In this document: one piece after another, positions 23,657 to 32,361 of the stretch
How positions within the stretch are numbered: position 1 is the first letter of the stretch
How the letters are laid out: every line of letters starts with the position of its first letter
Assembly: GCA_964423575.1 (NCBI GenBank)
Contig: CAYRFF010000010.1
Location: 1-64,000, forward strand
Reading direction: 5' to 3'
Length of the DNA stretch: 64,000 nucleotides
From: CAYRFF01 sp964423575
GTDB taxonomy: Bacteria > Bacteroidota > Bacteroidia > Chitinophagales > Saprospiraceae
Position numbers and translations under genes: made by a program
The notes under the pieces: model-generated
What the model saw: only the letters and a program-made list of their open reading frames with translations
Told to the model about the DNA's origin: nothing
The model's database searches: none

Positions 23657-26410
23657 TCACCTCCTCCAGCCTTGCTCACCACCCTCGAAATGCGCCTTAA
23701 GATAATCAAGGCTCTCCGGAAGATCATTATTTACCGTTAAGCCTAGAAAAAAAGTAGCTCTTGATAAGCCGACATATAAATATTTCTCAAGTAAATCCTT
23801 TGAGAGACTTTCTTCCAATAACAAATCAAAGTCATGGAAAAACACAGCTTCAAATTCCAATCCCTTTATATTCTCTAATGGGAAAACTCTAATCATGTTA
23901 TCATCACCTAATGCTTCACTATCACGACATGCTCTAACACCAATTCCTACATCAGCCAAACTATCAATTTCCCCTAGATCCCTAGCGAATTTATCAATTT
24001 CATCAGGATTCGAAAGGAAAACAGCTATTGAAGGGATCATTTTCCCATAAGTATTATATATTTCAAGGATTCTACCTGCAATCCATTCAAGTTTTTCTTC
24101 ACTGTCTTTAGATTCAAATATTAAAGGTTTAGGTTCATTATCACTTTTACTTAAAAACGGCTTATACACGGCTTCCACTCCAGTTGAATGCCTATAGATT
24201 GTATTTGCGAGCTCTAGTAAAGTAGGACTCTGTCGATAAGAAGTGATTAAATCTTCTTTGGCATAACCAGGGATTAACTCCATTACTGAGTCCCATGAAT
24301 TAATTCCGGTTTTAGTCATTTTCTGCATGATATCCCCAGAAAGAGTTACAGAGGAGATTATTGGATTCCCCATGCTGTGCATCGCCAGCAAATCTATCAA
24401 ACTAAAATCTGTCGCCTCATCTATAGCAATGATTGCTTTGTTATTCTTTTTATATGCACTTAAATATTTGTGAGATGAATTTTCATATATTGTCTTAAAG
24501 ACCCTCGCAATTTTCCGACCAGTATCATTTATAAAATACAGCAAAAATGCTTGTTCATCAGGATGAATTCTATTATTACCATCAGTTTTCACAAGTTCAT
24601 TTAATATTTCTAAATCCCAGAACTCATCTTTTTTAGTCAGAATATTTTTTCGAAAATTTTTATAAACAGTTGGAATCCTGTTTAAGGTGATATTTTCAAT
24701 CTTACCCACAAGTGGAGTGAAAAATTTCATAAAATAAGCAATTTGACCCAGCTCTTCATATTCATTTCTATTCTCAGCTTCAGGTATAAGTTCGAGTAAA
24801 TCACGATCACGCTTATTCAATCTTGTTTTCTTATCATATTTTCCCAAAGCAATTTTTCTACATAAAGATTCCAATTTGGAATTAAGCACGTATTTATAAT
24901 CAAATTCACGGCTAATATCATCATCTGAATTTTCATCTTCATCAAATATTTCTTCCTCTCCTACCTCTTCCTCAGCTGGCTGCCGCCACTCTTTTAATAA
25001 ATTTTCTATTAAAATCCTCCTATTCTCATCTTCTTTTATCTCCAAATAAATATGTGCTGCAACTTTAGATTTTATTTCTCCATACCCTTCTGATATTTTT
25101 TGAAATTCTTCTTGATAGTTTTCATTCAAATATCTATACGTCCTAAACAAATCATTTAATGTCCTAATATCCGTTTTATCATATAGGTATCTTTGAATAG
25201 ATTTTCCTAGCTGTTCCCAAATCAATCCATCCAAATCCAAATCTAAAATTTGATAAAATTTATTTATATGATCTTCTATGTAAAATGTCTTAAAGGACAG
25301 TATAAGGTTTTTTAATACGTCAGATGTGTTTTTAATAAGCGGTTCATCTTTGAACTTACCTCTATATCTGAGAAAAGGCCTCTTGGTTTCTGAATTGAAA
25401 AGCGTATAAGCTATCATTAATTCAGTTTTATGGCTATTCCATACTTTTACTGTTTCGCGCGTTGCAGTAAGTCCCTCCTCAACCATCGCTTCTCTTAAAT
25501 AAGCTCTTAAAAGCTCATTCGGCGAGTAAAAGATCCAGTTATATGATTGTTTTGTCAAAATATCCAACTGCTCCTTAGTTAAGTCTGCAAACTCAATTAA
25601 GGATTGTGAAGTAAGAAATTTAATTCTCTGAATCAATGTGGTTGTTTTCCCGGTTCCGGGTCCTCCATTGATTATTAAATCACTGTCGAATAATTTTGAA
25701 CGTCTAATTCTATCTTGAATTGGATCGAGAATCGGTTGCATACGCAATTTTGCATTTTCTCTAATGAAGCTTTTGGCGGCATCAAGATTTAATTTTTCTT
25801 GACCTAGAGCTTCCAACTCTTCCAGTAATTTTTCAACTTCTTCTTTATCTATTAGATCCTTCTTTCTTAAAGCAGAAATTTCACTCTCTTTTTCCTTAGT
25901 TGCTTTAAGTACTCTTCCATCGTTAAGCGCTGCAAGAATATCAGGATAAGGATGAATTTCTTCATCTTCTTTAACTTTCACTATAACATTTAAAGCCAAT
26001 CGCTCTGTCAAAGTAGGTCGATAAGTTGACTTATTAATTACTGTAACATCAATTACTCCTCCTGGAGTATCATACTTATGTACTCCACCCTGACTTTGAA
26101 TTAATATTGCACCAAGCTTAGAATCACGTTCGATAGGCATACCATCGCCTAAATATGTAGTATTAGGAGCCTCACGAACCTCAATTGGATTCCCGTGCAA
26201 ATCCCTTCTAATCTCCACCTGTGTAGGTTGTTTTCTTACAATCCATAAAGTCAAGTCAAGTCCATTATAATCCGTTTTAAACCTTGCTATTGCCTCATTG
26301 TTGGCCCTTATACCTCTTTCATTTAGTCGATGTTTCCAAATGCTTTGCGCAATTTCAACGATATTTTCACTCATAATCCAATCTTTATTAACTGACTTCA
26401 TTTTTATCAA
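23657..26410 (-). CDS. UvrD/HelD-like superfamily 1 helicase
   Basis: A 917-residue SF1 helicase. An N-terminal region (1-170) of unknown fold is followed by a coiled coil (170-230) and then motor motifs: Walker A GGPGTGKTTT (249-258), motif II IDEAT (663-667), motif III TLSGD (689-693), motif IV SYRQSP (724-729), motif V FPLENIKGLEFE (843-854), motif VI YVGLSRAT (879-886). Between motifs I and II is an insertion of about 400 residues, acidic at 480-500. The GGPGTGKT form and coiled-coil N-terminus recall HelD (an RNA-polymerase-clearing motor) as much as UvrD. The start could be any of ATG 26410, 26401 or 26374. It is the most upstream gene of the minus-strand block and ends 47 bp before the module-1 operator. 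Confidence 0.85.
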   Translation of the reverse strand: MIKMKSVNKDWIMSENIVEIAQSIWKHRLNERGIRANNEAIARFKTDYNGLDLTLWIVRKQPTQVEIRRDLHGNPIEVREAPNTTYLGDGMPIERDSKLGAILIQSQGGVHKYDTPGGVIDVTVINKSTYRPTLTERLALNVIVKVKEDEEIHPYPDILAALNDGRVLKATKEKESEISALRKKDLIDKEEVEKLLEELEALGQEKLNLDAAKSFIRENAKLRMQPILDPIQDRIRRSKLFDSDLIINGGPGTGKTTTLIQRIKFLTSQSLIEFADLTKEQLDILTKQSYNWIFYSPNELLRAYLREAMVEEGLTATRETVKVWNSHKTELMIAYTLFNSETKRPFLRYRGKFKDEPLIKNTSDVLKNLILSFKTFYIEDHINKFYQILDLDLDGLIWEQLGKSIQRYLYDKTDIRTLNDLFRTYRYLNENYQEEFQKISEGYGEIKSKVAAHIYLEIKEDENRRILIENLLKEWRQPAEEEVGEEEIFDEDENSDDDISREFDYKYVLNSKLESLCRKIALGKYDKKTRLNKRDRDLLELIPEAENRNEYEELGQIAYFMKFFTPLVGKIENITLNRIPTVYKNFRKNILTKKDEFWDLEILNELVKTDGNNRIHPDEQAFLLYFINDTGRKIARVFKTIYENSSHKYLSAYKKNNKAIIAIDEATDFSLIDLLAMHSMGNPIISSVTLSGDIMQKMTKTGINSWDSVMELIPGYAKEDLITSYRQSPTLLELANTIYRHSTGVEAVYKPFLSKSDNEPKPLIFESKDSEEKLEWIAGRILEIYNTYGKMIPSIAVFLSNPDEIDKFARDLGEIDSLADVGIGVRACRDSEALGDDNMIRVFPLENIKGLEFEAVFFHDFDLLLEESLSKDLLEKYLYVGLSRATFFLGLTVNNDLPESLDYLKAHFEGGEQGWRR

Positions 26411-26754
26411 AGGTTTAAATATACAAAAAATAATTTTCTAAATATTACAAGTTATGTAACAGTCTATTATGATTAGCATGCCTCAAATTCTTCTCTCACT
26501 TCAGCAAAATCAGGTCATTCCATTTTAATGTGACTCACTCTATAGATAAAATCCCAGGCCCTCGAACCTTCAACCATCAGACATCAATATGCGCTTCTGT
26601 TATCGGTATATAAAATTCAAGGACCGGGGATATTTATCGTTAAAAATTAATGCAGTAAGTCAAAGAATGATAATTCCTTACACCTTTCGGAAAACCTTAA
26701 GGTGTTTTAAGGAAATTATCTATTCTATTATTTATGAAAGCGCCGGCACCAGAG
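26411..26754. other. intergenic remnant between helicase and paralogue array
   Basis: A 344-bp gap. It contains a hairpin of the array type (26664-26726) with leader-like sequence (CGTTAAAAATT, 26639-26649) on its left, as found upstream of the array genes, but no gene follows on the minus strand. A weak relative of the module operator, GTAACAG-TCTAT-TATGATT (26456-26474), stands before the helicase. I see nothing else. Confidence 0.6.
26664..26726 (-). repeat. array hairpin H1 (orphan)
   Basis: Outer boxes AGAATGATA and TATCTATTCT enclose arms TTCCTT / AAGGAA and ACACCTT / AAGGTGT, with a 3-base bulge. It lies after the last array gene and precedes no gene. Confidence 0.75.
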
Positions 26755-27366
26755 TTACGGAATAATACTCAATCCGATTTCTGCTGTAGCAAGACCGGCA
26801 GCCGCCAGATCAGCAAAAACCGGACTTTCATAGGGCAAGGTGCAACCGTTCACCTTTTCAGCCAGCGACAAGCAAAATTCAAACATCTCTAGTTCATCCA
26901 TGTCAAACGGTTCTATAAAAAGAATTGCATGAATATCTTCTACCTTAATCGGCTCATCATGACGAATATTGCCTATAAGGATCCGTACAATTCCATCCCT
27001 CATGCGTAATTTCAGCTTTGACGGAATCTCCTCATACTTCACTGCTACACGATCTATTAACTTAGTAGTGGTATCTGAATCTACTCCGATCCTCTCTGTA
27101 AGCGAGCAATCTCCAAGTGTGGAAGGTTGCATATAATCCATGCCAAGATCTGCAATATTGTCACATATCGTACTTATATCTACACCATCATTAGTCAGAA
27201 ACTTTACATATATGATACACTTCAGACTCTCGACATATATCCTATTTTGGGAGAAATGGAGAAATCTTTTCCCGCCTATTAACGTCTCTTTTCGATTTTC
27301 CTTTTTGGAAGAGTAATTACTGAAATCAATTTCGCCACATATTAATTTTATATCCCTCATACTCAT
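26755..27366 (-). CDS. array protein E, unknown family
   Basis: A 203-residue protein, last gene of a five-member same-strand array. The family pattern is an N-terminal strand ending in CGEI or GDIS (here KLICGEIDF), a central VESLKCIIYVK segment, VRILIGNIRHDEP, and a C-terminal LFIEPFDMDELEMFEF helix followed by GLATAEIGL. There is no signal peptide or membrane segment. The first 125 or so residues are identical to those of protein D (27535-28173). The remainder differs at scattered sites, and it lacks the QVKENEDQK tail of C and D. I do not recognise the family and assign no function. Being last in the array, it is followed only by an orphan hairpin. Confidence 0.75.
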   Translation of the reverse strand: MSMRDIKLICGEIDFSNYSSKKENRKETLIGGKRFLHFSQNRIYVESLKCIIYVKFLTNDGVDISTICDNIADLGMDYMQPSTLGDCSLTERIGVDSDTTTKLIDRVAVKYEEIPSKLKLRMRDGIVRILIGNIRHDEPIKVEDIHAILFIEPFDMDELEMFEFCLSLAEKVNGCTLPYESPVFADLAAAGLATAEIGLSIIP

Positions 27367-27403
27367 TAAAGTCTTTCGTTAAAAAATTGGTCTAGAAAAT
27401 TGA

Positions 27404-27465
27404 AGAATGATATATCCTTATACCTTTCGTAAAGACTCAAGGTATTAAAGGATATTATCTATTCT
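27404..27465 (-). repeat. array hairpin H2
   Basis: Outer boxes AGAATGATA / TATCTATTCT, then arms ATATCCTT / AAGGATAT and ATACCTT / AAGGTAT: about 23 paired bases with three small bulges. It lies between genes D and E. Confidence 0.8.
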
Positions 27466-27534
27466 ATATTTATGAAACTACCGGCGGCTGTGGCGCAATT
27501 CTCTGACTTGTATTCTCATAACCCCGCTATCCCT

Positions 27535-28173
27535 TTACTTCTGATCCTCATTTTCTTTCACCTGTGGAATAATACTCAAACCGATTTCTGCTGTAGCGAG
27601 ACCGGCAGCCTCCAGATCAGCAAACACCGGACTTTCATAGGGCAAGGCACAGCCGTTTATCCTTTCAGCTAGTGACAAACAAAACTCAAACATCTCAACT
27701 TCATCCATATCAAACGGCTCGATAAAAAGAATTGCATGTATGTCTTCTGCCATAATCGGCTCATCATGACGAATATTGCCAAGGAGGATCCGTACAATTC
27801 CATCCCTCATGCGTAATTTCAGCTTTGACGGAATCTCCTCATACTTCACTGCTACACGATCTATTAACTTAGTAGTGGTATCTGAATCTACTCCGATCCT
27901 CTCTGTAAGCGAGCAATCTCCAAGTGTGGAAGGTTGCATATAATCCATGCCAAGATCTGCAATATTGTCACATATCGTACTTATATCTACACCATCATTA
28001 GTCAGAAACTTTACATATATGATACACTTCAGACTCTCGACATATATCCTATTTTGGGAGAAATGGAGAAATCTTTTCCCGCCTATTAACGTCTCTTTTC
28101 GATTTTCCTTTTTGGAAGAGTAATTACTGAAATCAATTTCGCCACATATTAATTTTATATCCCTCATACTCAT
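27535..28173 (-). CDS. array protein D, unknown family
   Basis: A 212-residue member of the array family, with KLICGEIDF near the N-terminus, VESLKCIIYVK, RILLGNIRHDEP and IEPFDMDEVEMFEF. Its N-terminal part equals protein E through a recent tandem duplication. Its C-terminal part, from the IEPFDMDE helix to the tail QVKENEDQK, is nearly that of protein C. Gene spacing to E is 168 bp, filled by the hairpin and leader. No promoter of the TAnnTTTG type is visible in that spacer, so the array may be read as one transcript. Function unknown. Confidence 0.75.
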   Translation of the reverse strand: MSMRDIKLICGEIDFSNYSSKKENRKETLIGGKRFLHFSQNRIYVESLKCIIYVKFLTNDGVDISTICDNIADLGMDYMQPSTLGDCSLTERIGVDSDTTTKLIDRVAVKYEEIPSKLKLRMRDGIVRILLGNIRHDEPIMAEDIHAILFIEPFDMDEVEMFEFCLSLAERINGCALPYESPVFADLEAAGLATAEIGLSIIPQVKENEDQK

Positions 28174-28210
28174 TAAAGTCTTTCGTTAAAAAATTGGTCT
28201 AGAAAATTGA

Positions 28211-28272
28211 AGAATGATATATCCTTATACCTTTCGTAAAGACTCAAGGTATTAAAGGATATTATCTATTCT
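28211..28272 (-). repeat. array hairpin H3
   Basis: Same sequence as H2, 807 bp away, carried along by the tandem duplication. It lies between genes C and D. Confidence 0.8.
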
Positions 28273-28341
28273 ATATTTATGAAACTACCGGCGGCTGTGG
28301 CGCAATTCTCTGACTTGTATTCTCATAACCCCGCTATCCCT

Positions 28342-28974
28342 TTACTTCTGATCCTCATTTTCTTTCACCTGTGGAATAATACTTAATCCAATTTCTGCAG
28401 TAGCGAGACCTGCAGCCTCCAGATCAGCAAACACCGGACTTTCATAGGGCAAGACACAGCCGTTTATCCTTTCAGCTAATGACAAACAAAACTCAAACAT
28501 CTCAACTTCATCCATATCATACGGTTCGATAAAAAGAATTGCATTGATATCTTCTCGCTTAATTGGCGCATTATGGCGAATATTGCCCAGGAGGATTCGC
28601 ACAATCCCATCCTCCATTTGTAATTTCTGACTTGACGGTATCTTTTCATACTTCACTTCAACACGATCTTTTAACTTAGTTGCGGTATCCGGACCTACAT
28701 CGGCTCTCCCTGTATAGAAGCAATGCTCACGTGCAGAGGGCTGTATATAATCCATGCCTAGATCTGCAATATTATCACATATCGCTCTTATACCTACATC
28801 ATCATTAGTCAAAATCTTCACATATATGATACATTTTAAGCTTTCGACATACCTCATAATGTATGAGGAGGTAGTTGAATTTTTCCTCTTTATCGCTATC
28901 TCTCTTCGGCTTCTTATATCCGAAATGTAGTTGTTGAAGTTAATTTCACCACAAATTAATTTTATGTCTCTCAT
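28342..28974 (-). CDS. array protein C, unknown family
   Basis: A 210-residue member of the array family: KLICGEINF, YVESLKCIIYVK, VRILLGNIRHNAP, IEPYDMDEVEMFEF and the tail QVKENEDQK. It differs from D in the N-terminal half (for example a serine/arginine-rich loop at residues 20-40) but is nearly the same at the C-terminus. The contrast within one gene is what unequal crossing-over or gene conversion between tandem copies would leave. Preceded by hairpin H4, followed by H3. Function unknown. Confidence 0.75.
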   Translation of the reverse strand: MRDIKLICGEINFNNYISDIRSRREIAIKRKNSTTSSYIMRYVESLKCIIYVKILTNDDVGIRAICDNIADLGMDYIQPSAREHCFYTGRADVGPDTATKLKDRVEVKYEKIPSSQKLQMEDGIVRILLGNIRHNAPIKREDINAILFIEPYDMDEVEMFEFCLSLAERINGCVLPYESPVFADLEAAGLATAEIGLSIIPQVKENEDQK

Positions 28975-29017
28975 GCTAATTAAAGTTTATCGTTAAAAAA
29001 TTGGTATAGAAAATTAA

Positions 29018-29077
29018 AGAATGATAATTCCATATATCTTTTAGTAAACTTCAAGATGTATGGATATTATCTATTCT
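29018..29077 (-). repeat. array hairpin H4
   Basis: Outer boxes AGAATGATA / TATCTATTCT, inner arms TCCATATATCTT / AAGATGTATGGA (12 pairs, one G-U). The inner arms differ from H1-H3 yet still pair. It lies between genes B and C. Confidence 0.8.
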
Positions 29078-29160
29078 ATATTTATGATTGTGTGGAAGCT
29101 CCTGTGATTCACGCAAATTTCAATCTCATTGATAAAAGTTATCAGAATTTATTCTTTCAT

Positions 29161-29796
29161 TTACCGCACTCTGACAACCTTTTCCTCATAATAGCGAAGC
29201 TGTATTTTAGCAGTGGCGAGACGAGTCGTTTCATCGTCAGCAAATATGGGGTCCTCGTATGGCAATGCACAACCATTGAGTTTCTCTGCTAGCCCCATAC
29301 TTAAGTCAAACATTTCAATTTCATCCATATCGAACGGCTCAATCAAAAGGACGGCACATGCATTAGCCAGTTCTACTTGCTCACCACGATTCACATCACC
29401 CAGTATAATACGGACTACGCCTTTGCTTAATTCCAGTCTATTCTCAATAGGTACATCTTCATAATTTACGGTCACCATTCCGTTTATTTTTTCCCAAATG
29501 CCTTCACCGAGGTCAGGTAAATGCATAATAAGTCCGGGATTAAAATTACGATGATTCATAAACTTCATTCCAGACTCGCGAATGCTTTCCTTTATCATCT
29601 CAATATCCGCGCTTTGCTCATCAATCAGTTTTATGTACACAAAACACTTTAAATGATCGATACGTGCCACATTATTGAAGATAGTTTCCCAGGCTTTCCG
29701 TTCTTGCGGGGTTTTACATAATTTTCGCCAGTGTGACTCCGGCGGGTTATAAGTGCCAAAACTAATATCACCACATACAAATTTCACGTCTTTCAT
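29161..29796 (-). CDS. array protein B, unknown family
   Basis: A 211-residue, more distant member of the array family: KFVCGDISFGTY near the N-terminus, IDHLKCFVYIK, GVVRIILGDVNRGE, LLIEPFDMDEIEMFDLSMGLAEKLNGCALPYEDPIFAD. The shared C-terminal helix and the GDIS/CGEI start tie it to C, D and E, while the middle is diverged. The region between about 45 and 130 carries most differences. Preceded by hairpin H5, followed by H4. Function unknown. Confidence 0.75.
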   Translation of the reverse strand: MKDVKFVCGDISFGTYNPPESHWRKLCKTPQERKAWETIFNNVARIDHLKCFVYIKLIDEQSADIEMIKESIRESGMKFMNHRNFNPGLIMHLPDLGEGIWEKINGMVTVNYEDVPIENRLELSKGVVRIILGDVNRGEQVELANACAVLLIEPFDMDEIEMFDLSMGLAEKLNGCALPYEDPIFADDETTRLATAKIQLRYYEEKVVRVR

Positions 29797-29840
29797 AGTA
29801 ATTGCAATTTGAAAAATTAAAAAATTGGTTTGAAAATTGA

Positions 29841-29900
29841 GGAATGATAAATCCCTACATATTCCGATAAACCAGAATATGTAGAGATATTATCTATTCT
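29841..29900 (-). repeat. array hairpin H5
   Basis: Boxes GGAATGATA / TATCTATTCT, inner arms ATCCCTACATATTC / GAATATGTAGAGAT (13 pairs and one mismatch). It stands in the leader of gene B. Confidence 0.8.
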
Positions 29901-30605
29901 ATATTATGATTTTATGTGTGTGAGTCGAAATAATGTTCGCGTCTGTTTGCATCTCCATTTTTTTAATTTTTACTTTCTTGTATAGTTTTTTATAATGTCA
30001 TTTTTTCATCGCCAAAAAATGACGAAAAAGGCTAGCAATCATTTAAGGAAATTTTCAGCAAGCTGAAACCGTCGATCCGCTTGGTCGTTCCATGCTTTTG
30101 TTCTGCGACATAAGAGTGCCCTTCAGATTTCCTTTCTACTTCCTACGATAAATTATCTTTCTTATTATTTGTGCGTATCGCAGAACCGCAATTCCACTTA
30201 GCGGACGACTATTTCTGGAAATGATTGCGTTTTAGATTACTCTTAATATTCTACTAGGCGCTTATTCATTAAGGCTTAATTTTAGAATTATTCTCCTACT
30301 AAAAGACCCGCGATAGTGGGTCAAATGTTCATAACCCCTTGCAAGGAGCGGAGCGACGACGCTGGGGGTAAAACATGCAAAAGAAAGTCGACCCTGAAGG
30401 GGTCGCACATTGTGTTCTTGTTTTCTATTTTACTCATAGCTCTAGGCTATTCTGTTCCACCACTTAATCCGCATGATTATTTCTCCATTAACGCTACACC
30501 CTTTATCCCTTTTCCACAATGAAAACAGCCGGTGGCTGAGGCGCGGAACTCGTTCCGCGGACTCGAAGCCCCGGCCCTAAACTCAAAAAAGCACACTATG
30601 AAAAA
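29901..30605. other. repeat-rich intergenic stretch, no gene
   Basis: It holds one copy of a dispersed repeat with an internal hairpin (29995-30095), distant REP copies (30305-30322, GACCCGCGATAGTGGGTC; 30388-30407, GTCGACCCTGAAGGGGTCGC) and a GCGGAA-CTCG-TTCCGC hairpin near 30565-30580. The REP hairpins resemble those near the RAYT at 10.6 kb. No supported coding frame. Confidence 0.7.
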
Positions 30606-31292
30606 TCAAAATTTCATCCCCTTATCATCCTCTCCATCTTCAGGAAGATGTGCCACACTTGCCAGTCTTGTGTAATTCACATATGCCTCCCTCGTCATAA
30701 GGCGTTTATCCGCAGGATTTAGGTAGGAGATTTTCTTGCCTGAATCCAGATAATCCGGGATAAGGAAATCTGTGGACATGTTGTCTGTGATATCCATTAT
30801 CAGGTCAAATAATTCGACATCATTTACTTTCATCGGTTCCAGATACATAAGCGAACGGATAGAATATACACGGACTTCATTGCCCACAATTTCAAAGTTG
30901 CCTTCCGCGATTCTGATTAACTTTTCAGTCGGGAGTTGGTGTTTACAAGCATACTTATAAAAGCTGATTTCCGAGTCAGACCAGATCTTCTGAAATGTTA
31001 ATTTGCCTAAGTCTGCATTTCCCATCCAGTTATGCTCACCGGGCTCAGTAATGATGAATCCCTCCTGTTCTCTCCCGATGTTCTTCATTAAATCAGCAGC
31101 CTTCGCTCTTATGTCCTTCACATGAGTACGGAGATGCACAATTGCCTTCACTGTATTGGCATAATAAGTCCTACCCAATGCTTTTGGAAGCTCATTTACA
31201 GCTTTCTCTTCCCCTGTGGCAGGATTTACGATTTTGGCGCCGGTAAATGTGTCTACGCTAATATCGCCTATTAAAATTCTTATTTCCTTCAT
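30606..31292 (-). CDS. array protein A, distant member of the unknown family
   Basis: A 228-residue protein at the upstream end of the array. It keeps the family skeleton: RILIGDIS at the N-terminus (compare FVCGDIS in B), a VKAIVHLRTHV strand, EVRVYSIRSLMYLEP and the helix VNDVELFDLIMDITDNM (compare the MDEVEMFEF helix of C and D). It has a longer acidic tail (EDGEDDKGMKF). It is separated from gene B by 809 bp of repeats. Upstream stand a 19-bp-stem hairpin and a (GT)16 tract. Function unknown. Confidence 0.7.
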   Translation of the reverse strand: MKEIRILIGDISVDTFTGAKIVNPATGEEKAVNELPKALGRTYYANTVKAIVHLRTHVKDIRAKAADLMKNIGREQEGFIITEPGEHNWMGNADLGKLTFQKIWSDSEISFYKYACKHQLPTEKLIRIAEGNFEIVGNEVRVYSIRSLMYLEPMKVNDVELFDLIMDITDNMSTDFLIPDYLDSGKKISYLNPADKRLMTREAYVNYTRLASVAHLPEDGEDDKGMKF

Positions 31293-31358
31293 GTAAAAAT
31301 GTTTTTGTGACCGGTAATCTGGGCAGCATCGTTCTGCCGTTTCCAGATCCCAATCCTG

Positions 31359-31443
<85 letters not shown>

Positions 31444-32251
31444 CCATTGAAAAAGGGGTAAAAGGCGATACAGCACATTCATAAAAAGTGTGAAGGAATT
31501 ATTGAATCCACTCCGGGATTACATAAATTGTTCGATTGCTTACCCCCAGTTTCTTCTCTCCGTTCATTCCACCATAGGCGGAAGAAGGGAGTTTGTGTAT
31601 TGATTATTTTCACAACCAGATTAATGCTTTTAGCATAGAGTTATTTGAAAATACGATTAGAGTCATCTTTCTCCATAAAGACGAAGAAGGACTACTTACC
31701 ACGTTTCCACTGGTCATCCTGAGTATGACTGAATGAAGTCTCGGCTTGTCGAGACCAATGGTCGTAAATCGACCATTGATGAAGGAACTGCGAGCTCCTG
31801 CGAGCAGCAAGTAAAATTTATATATTTATTTCTTTAGCAAAAAGTATTTGCCGTGAGGCGGCGCTCGTAGTTCCATACGCCACTCACTAAGCATTTAATG
31901 TTTATTTTCTATTTACTTTTTCCCATTGCTGGAAAAAGTAACAAAAAGATCTAGAGGCTTTCAAAGGCAATTCTCGGCTGTGCCGAGACCGTTGATTCGT
32001 TGATTATGCTCTCATCTCTGCTGAAAAGACTGCAGTTCTATATTACGAGCCAATACATAGTTTACGTTAAAATTAACCATCAACTCACAACATATTGCTG
32101 GTGAAAGCCTCGTTTTAAGTGCTAACAGTTGCTATGCTAAGACTTTAGTCGGTCATACTAGGCACCCTTTTAGGCTCGTTCTTATCATTTTGCAGGTTGC
32201 TTATTCTTTAATGTTTCACTCATGTCCGTTATTCATTGTAAAGCATCGCTC

Positions 32252-32292
32252 AATTCGCATTAAATTCGTTACAATTCGCGACAAATTCGCAT
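32252..32292 (+). repeat. phased AATTCG repeat, copy 2
   Basis: AATTCG begins at 32252, 32263, 32273 and 32284, the same 10-11 bp rhythm as at 12294-12334. Confidence 0.75.
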
Positions 32293-32307
32293 GCTACATC
32301 GCATTAA

Positions 32308-32352
32308 ATCACCCATCACAAGATCACCCATCACAAGATCACCCATCACAAG
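32308..32352 (+). repeat. 15-bp tandem repeat, three copies
   Basis: ATCACCCATCACAAG three times in a row, ending 9 bp before the stop codon of the nuclease gene on the other strand. Confidence 0.95.
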
Positions 32353-32361
32353 ATCACTCGA

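Larger units (their letters stand above)
26979..28383 (-). repeat. 807-bp-period tandem duplication across array genes
   Basis: The block of about 598 bp at 26979-27576 appears identical to 27786-28383. Each copy holds the 5' two-thirds of one gene, its leader and hairpin, and the last bases of the gene upstream. The duplication boundary therefore lies within genes, and proteins D and E are mosaics. Confidence 0.85.

Noticed and set aside
26664..29900. A true integron cassette array
   Set aside because: The layout is similar, but the hairpins lack attC R-box consensus and no integrase is present in the window; kept only as an analogy.
30316..30522. Plus-strand open frame of 68 codons
   Set aside because: It reads across REP palindromes and has no coding features.
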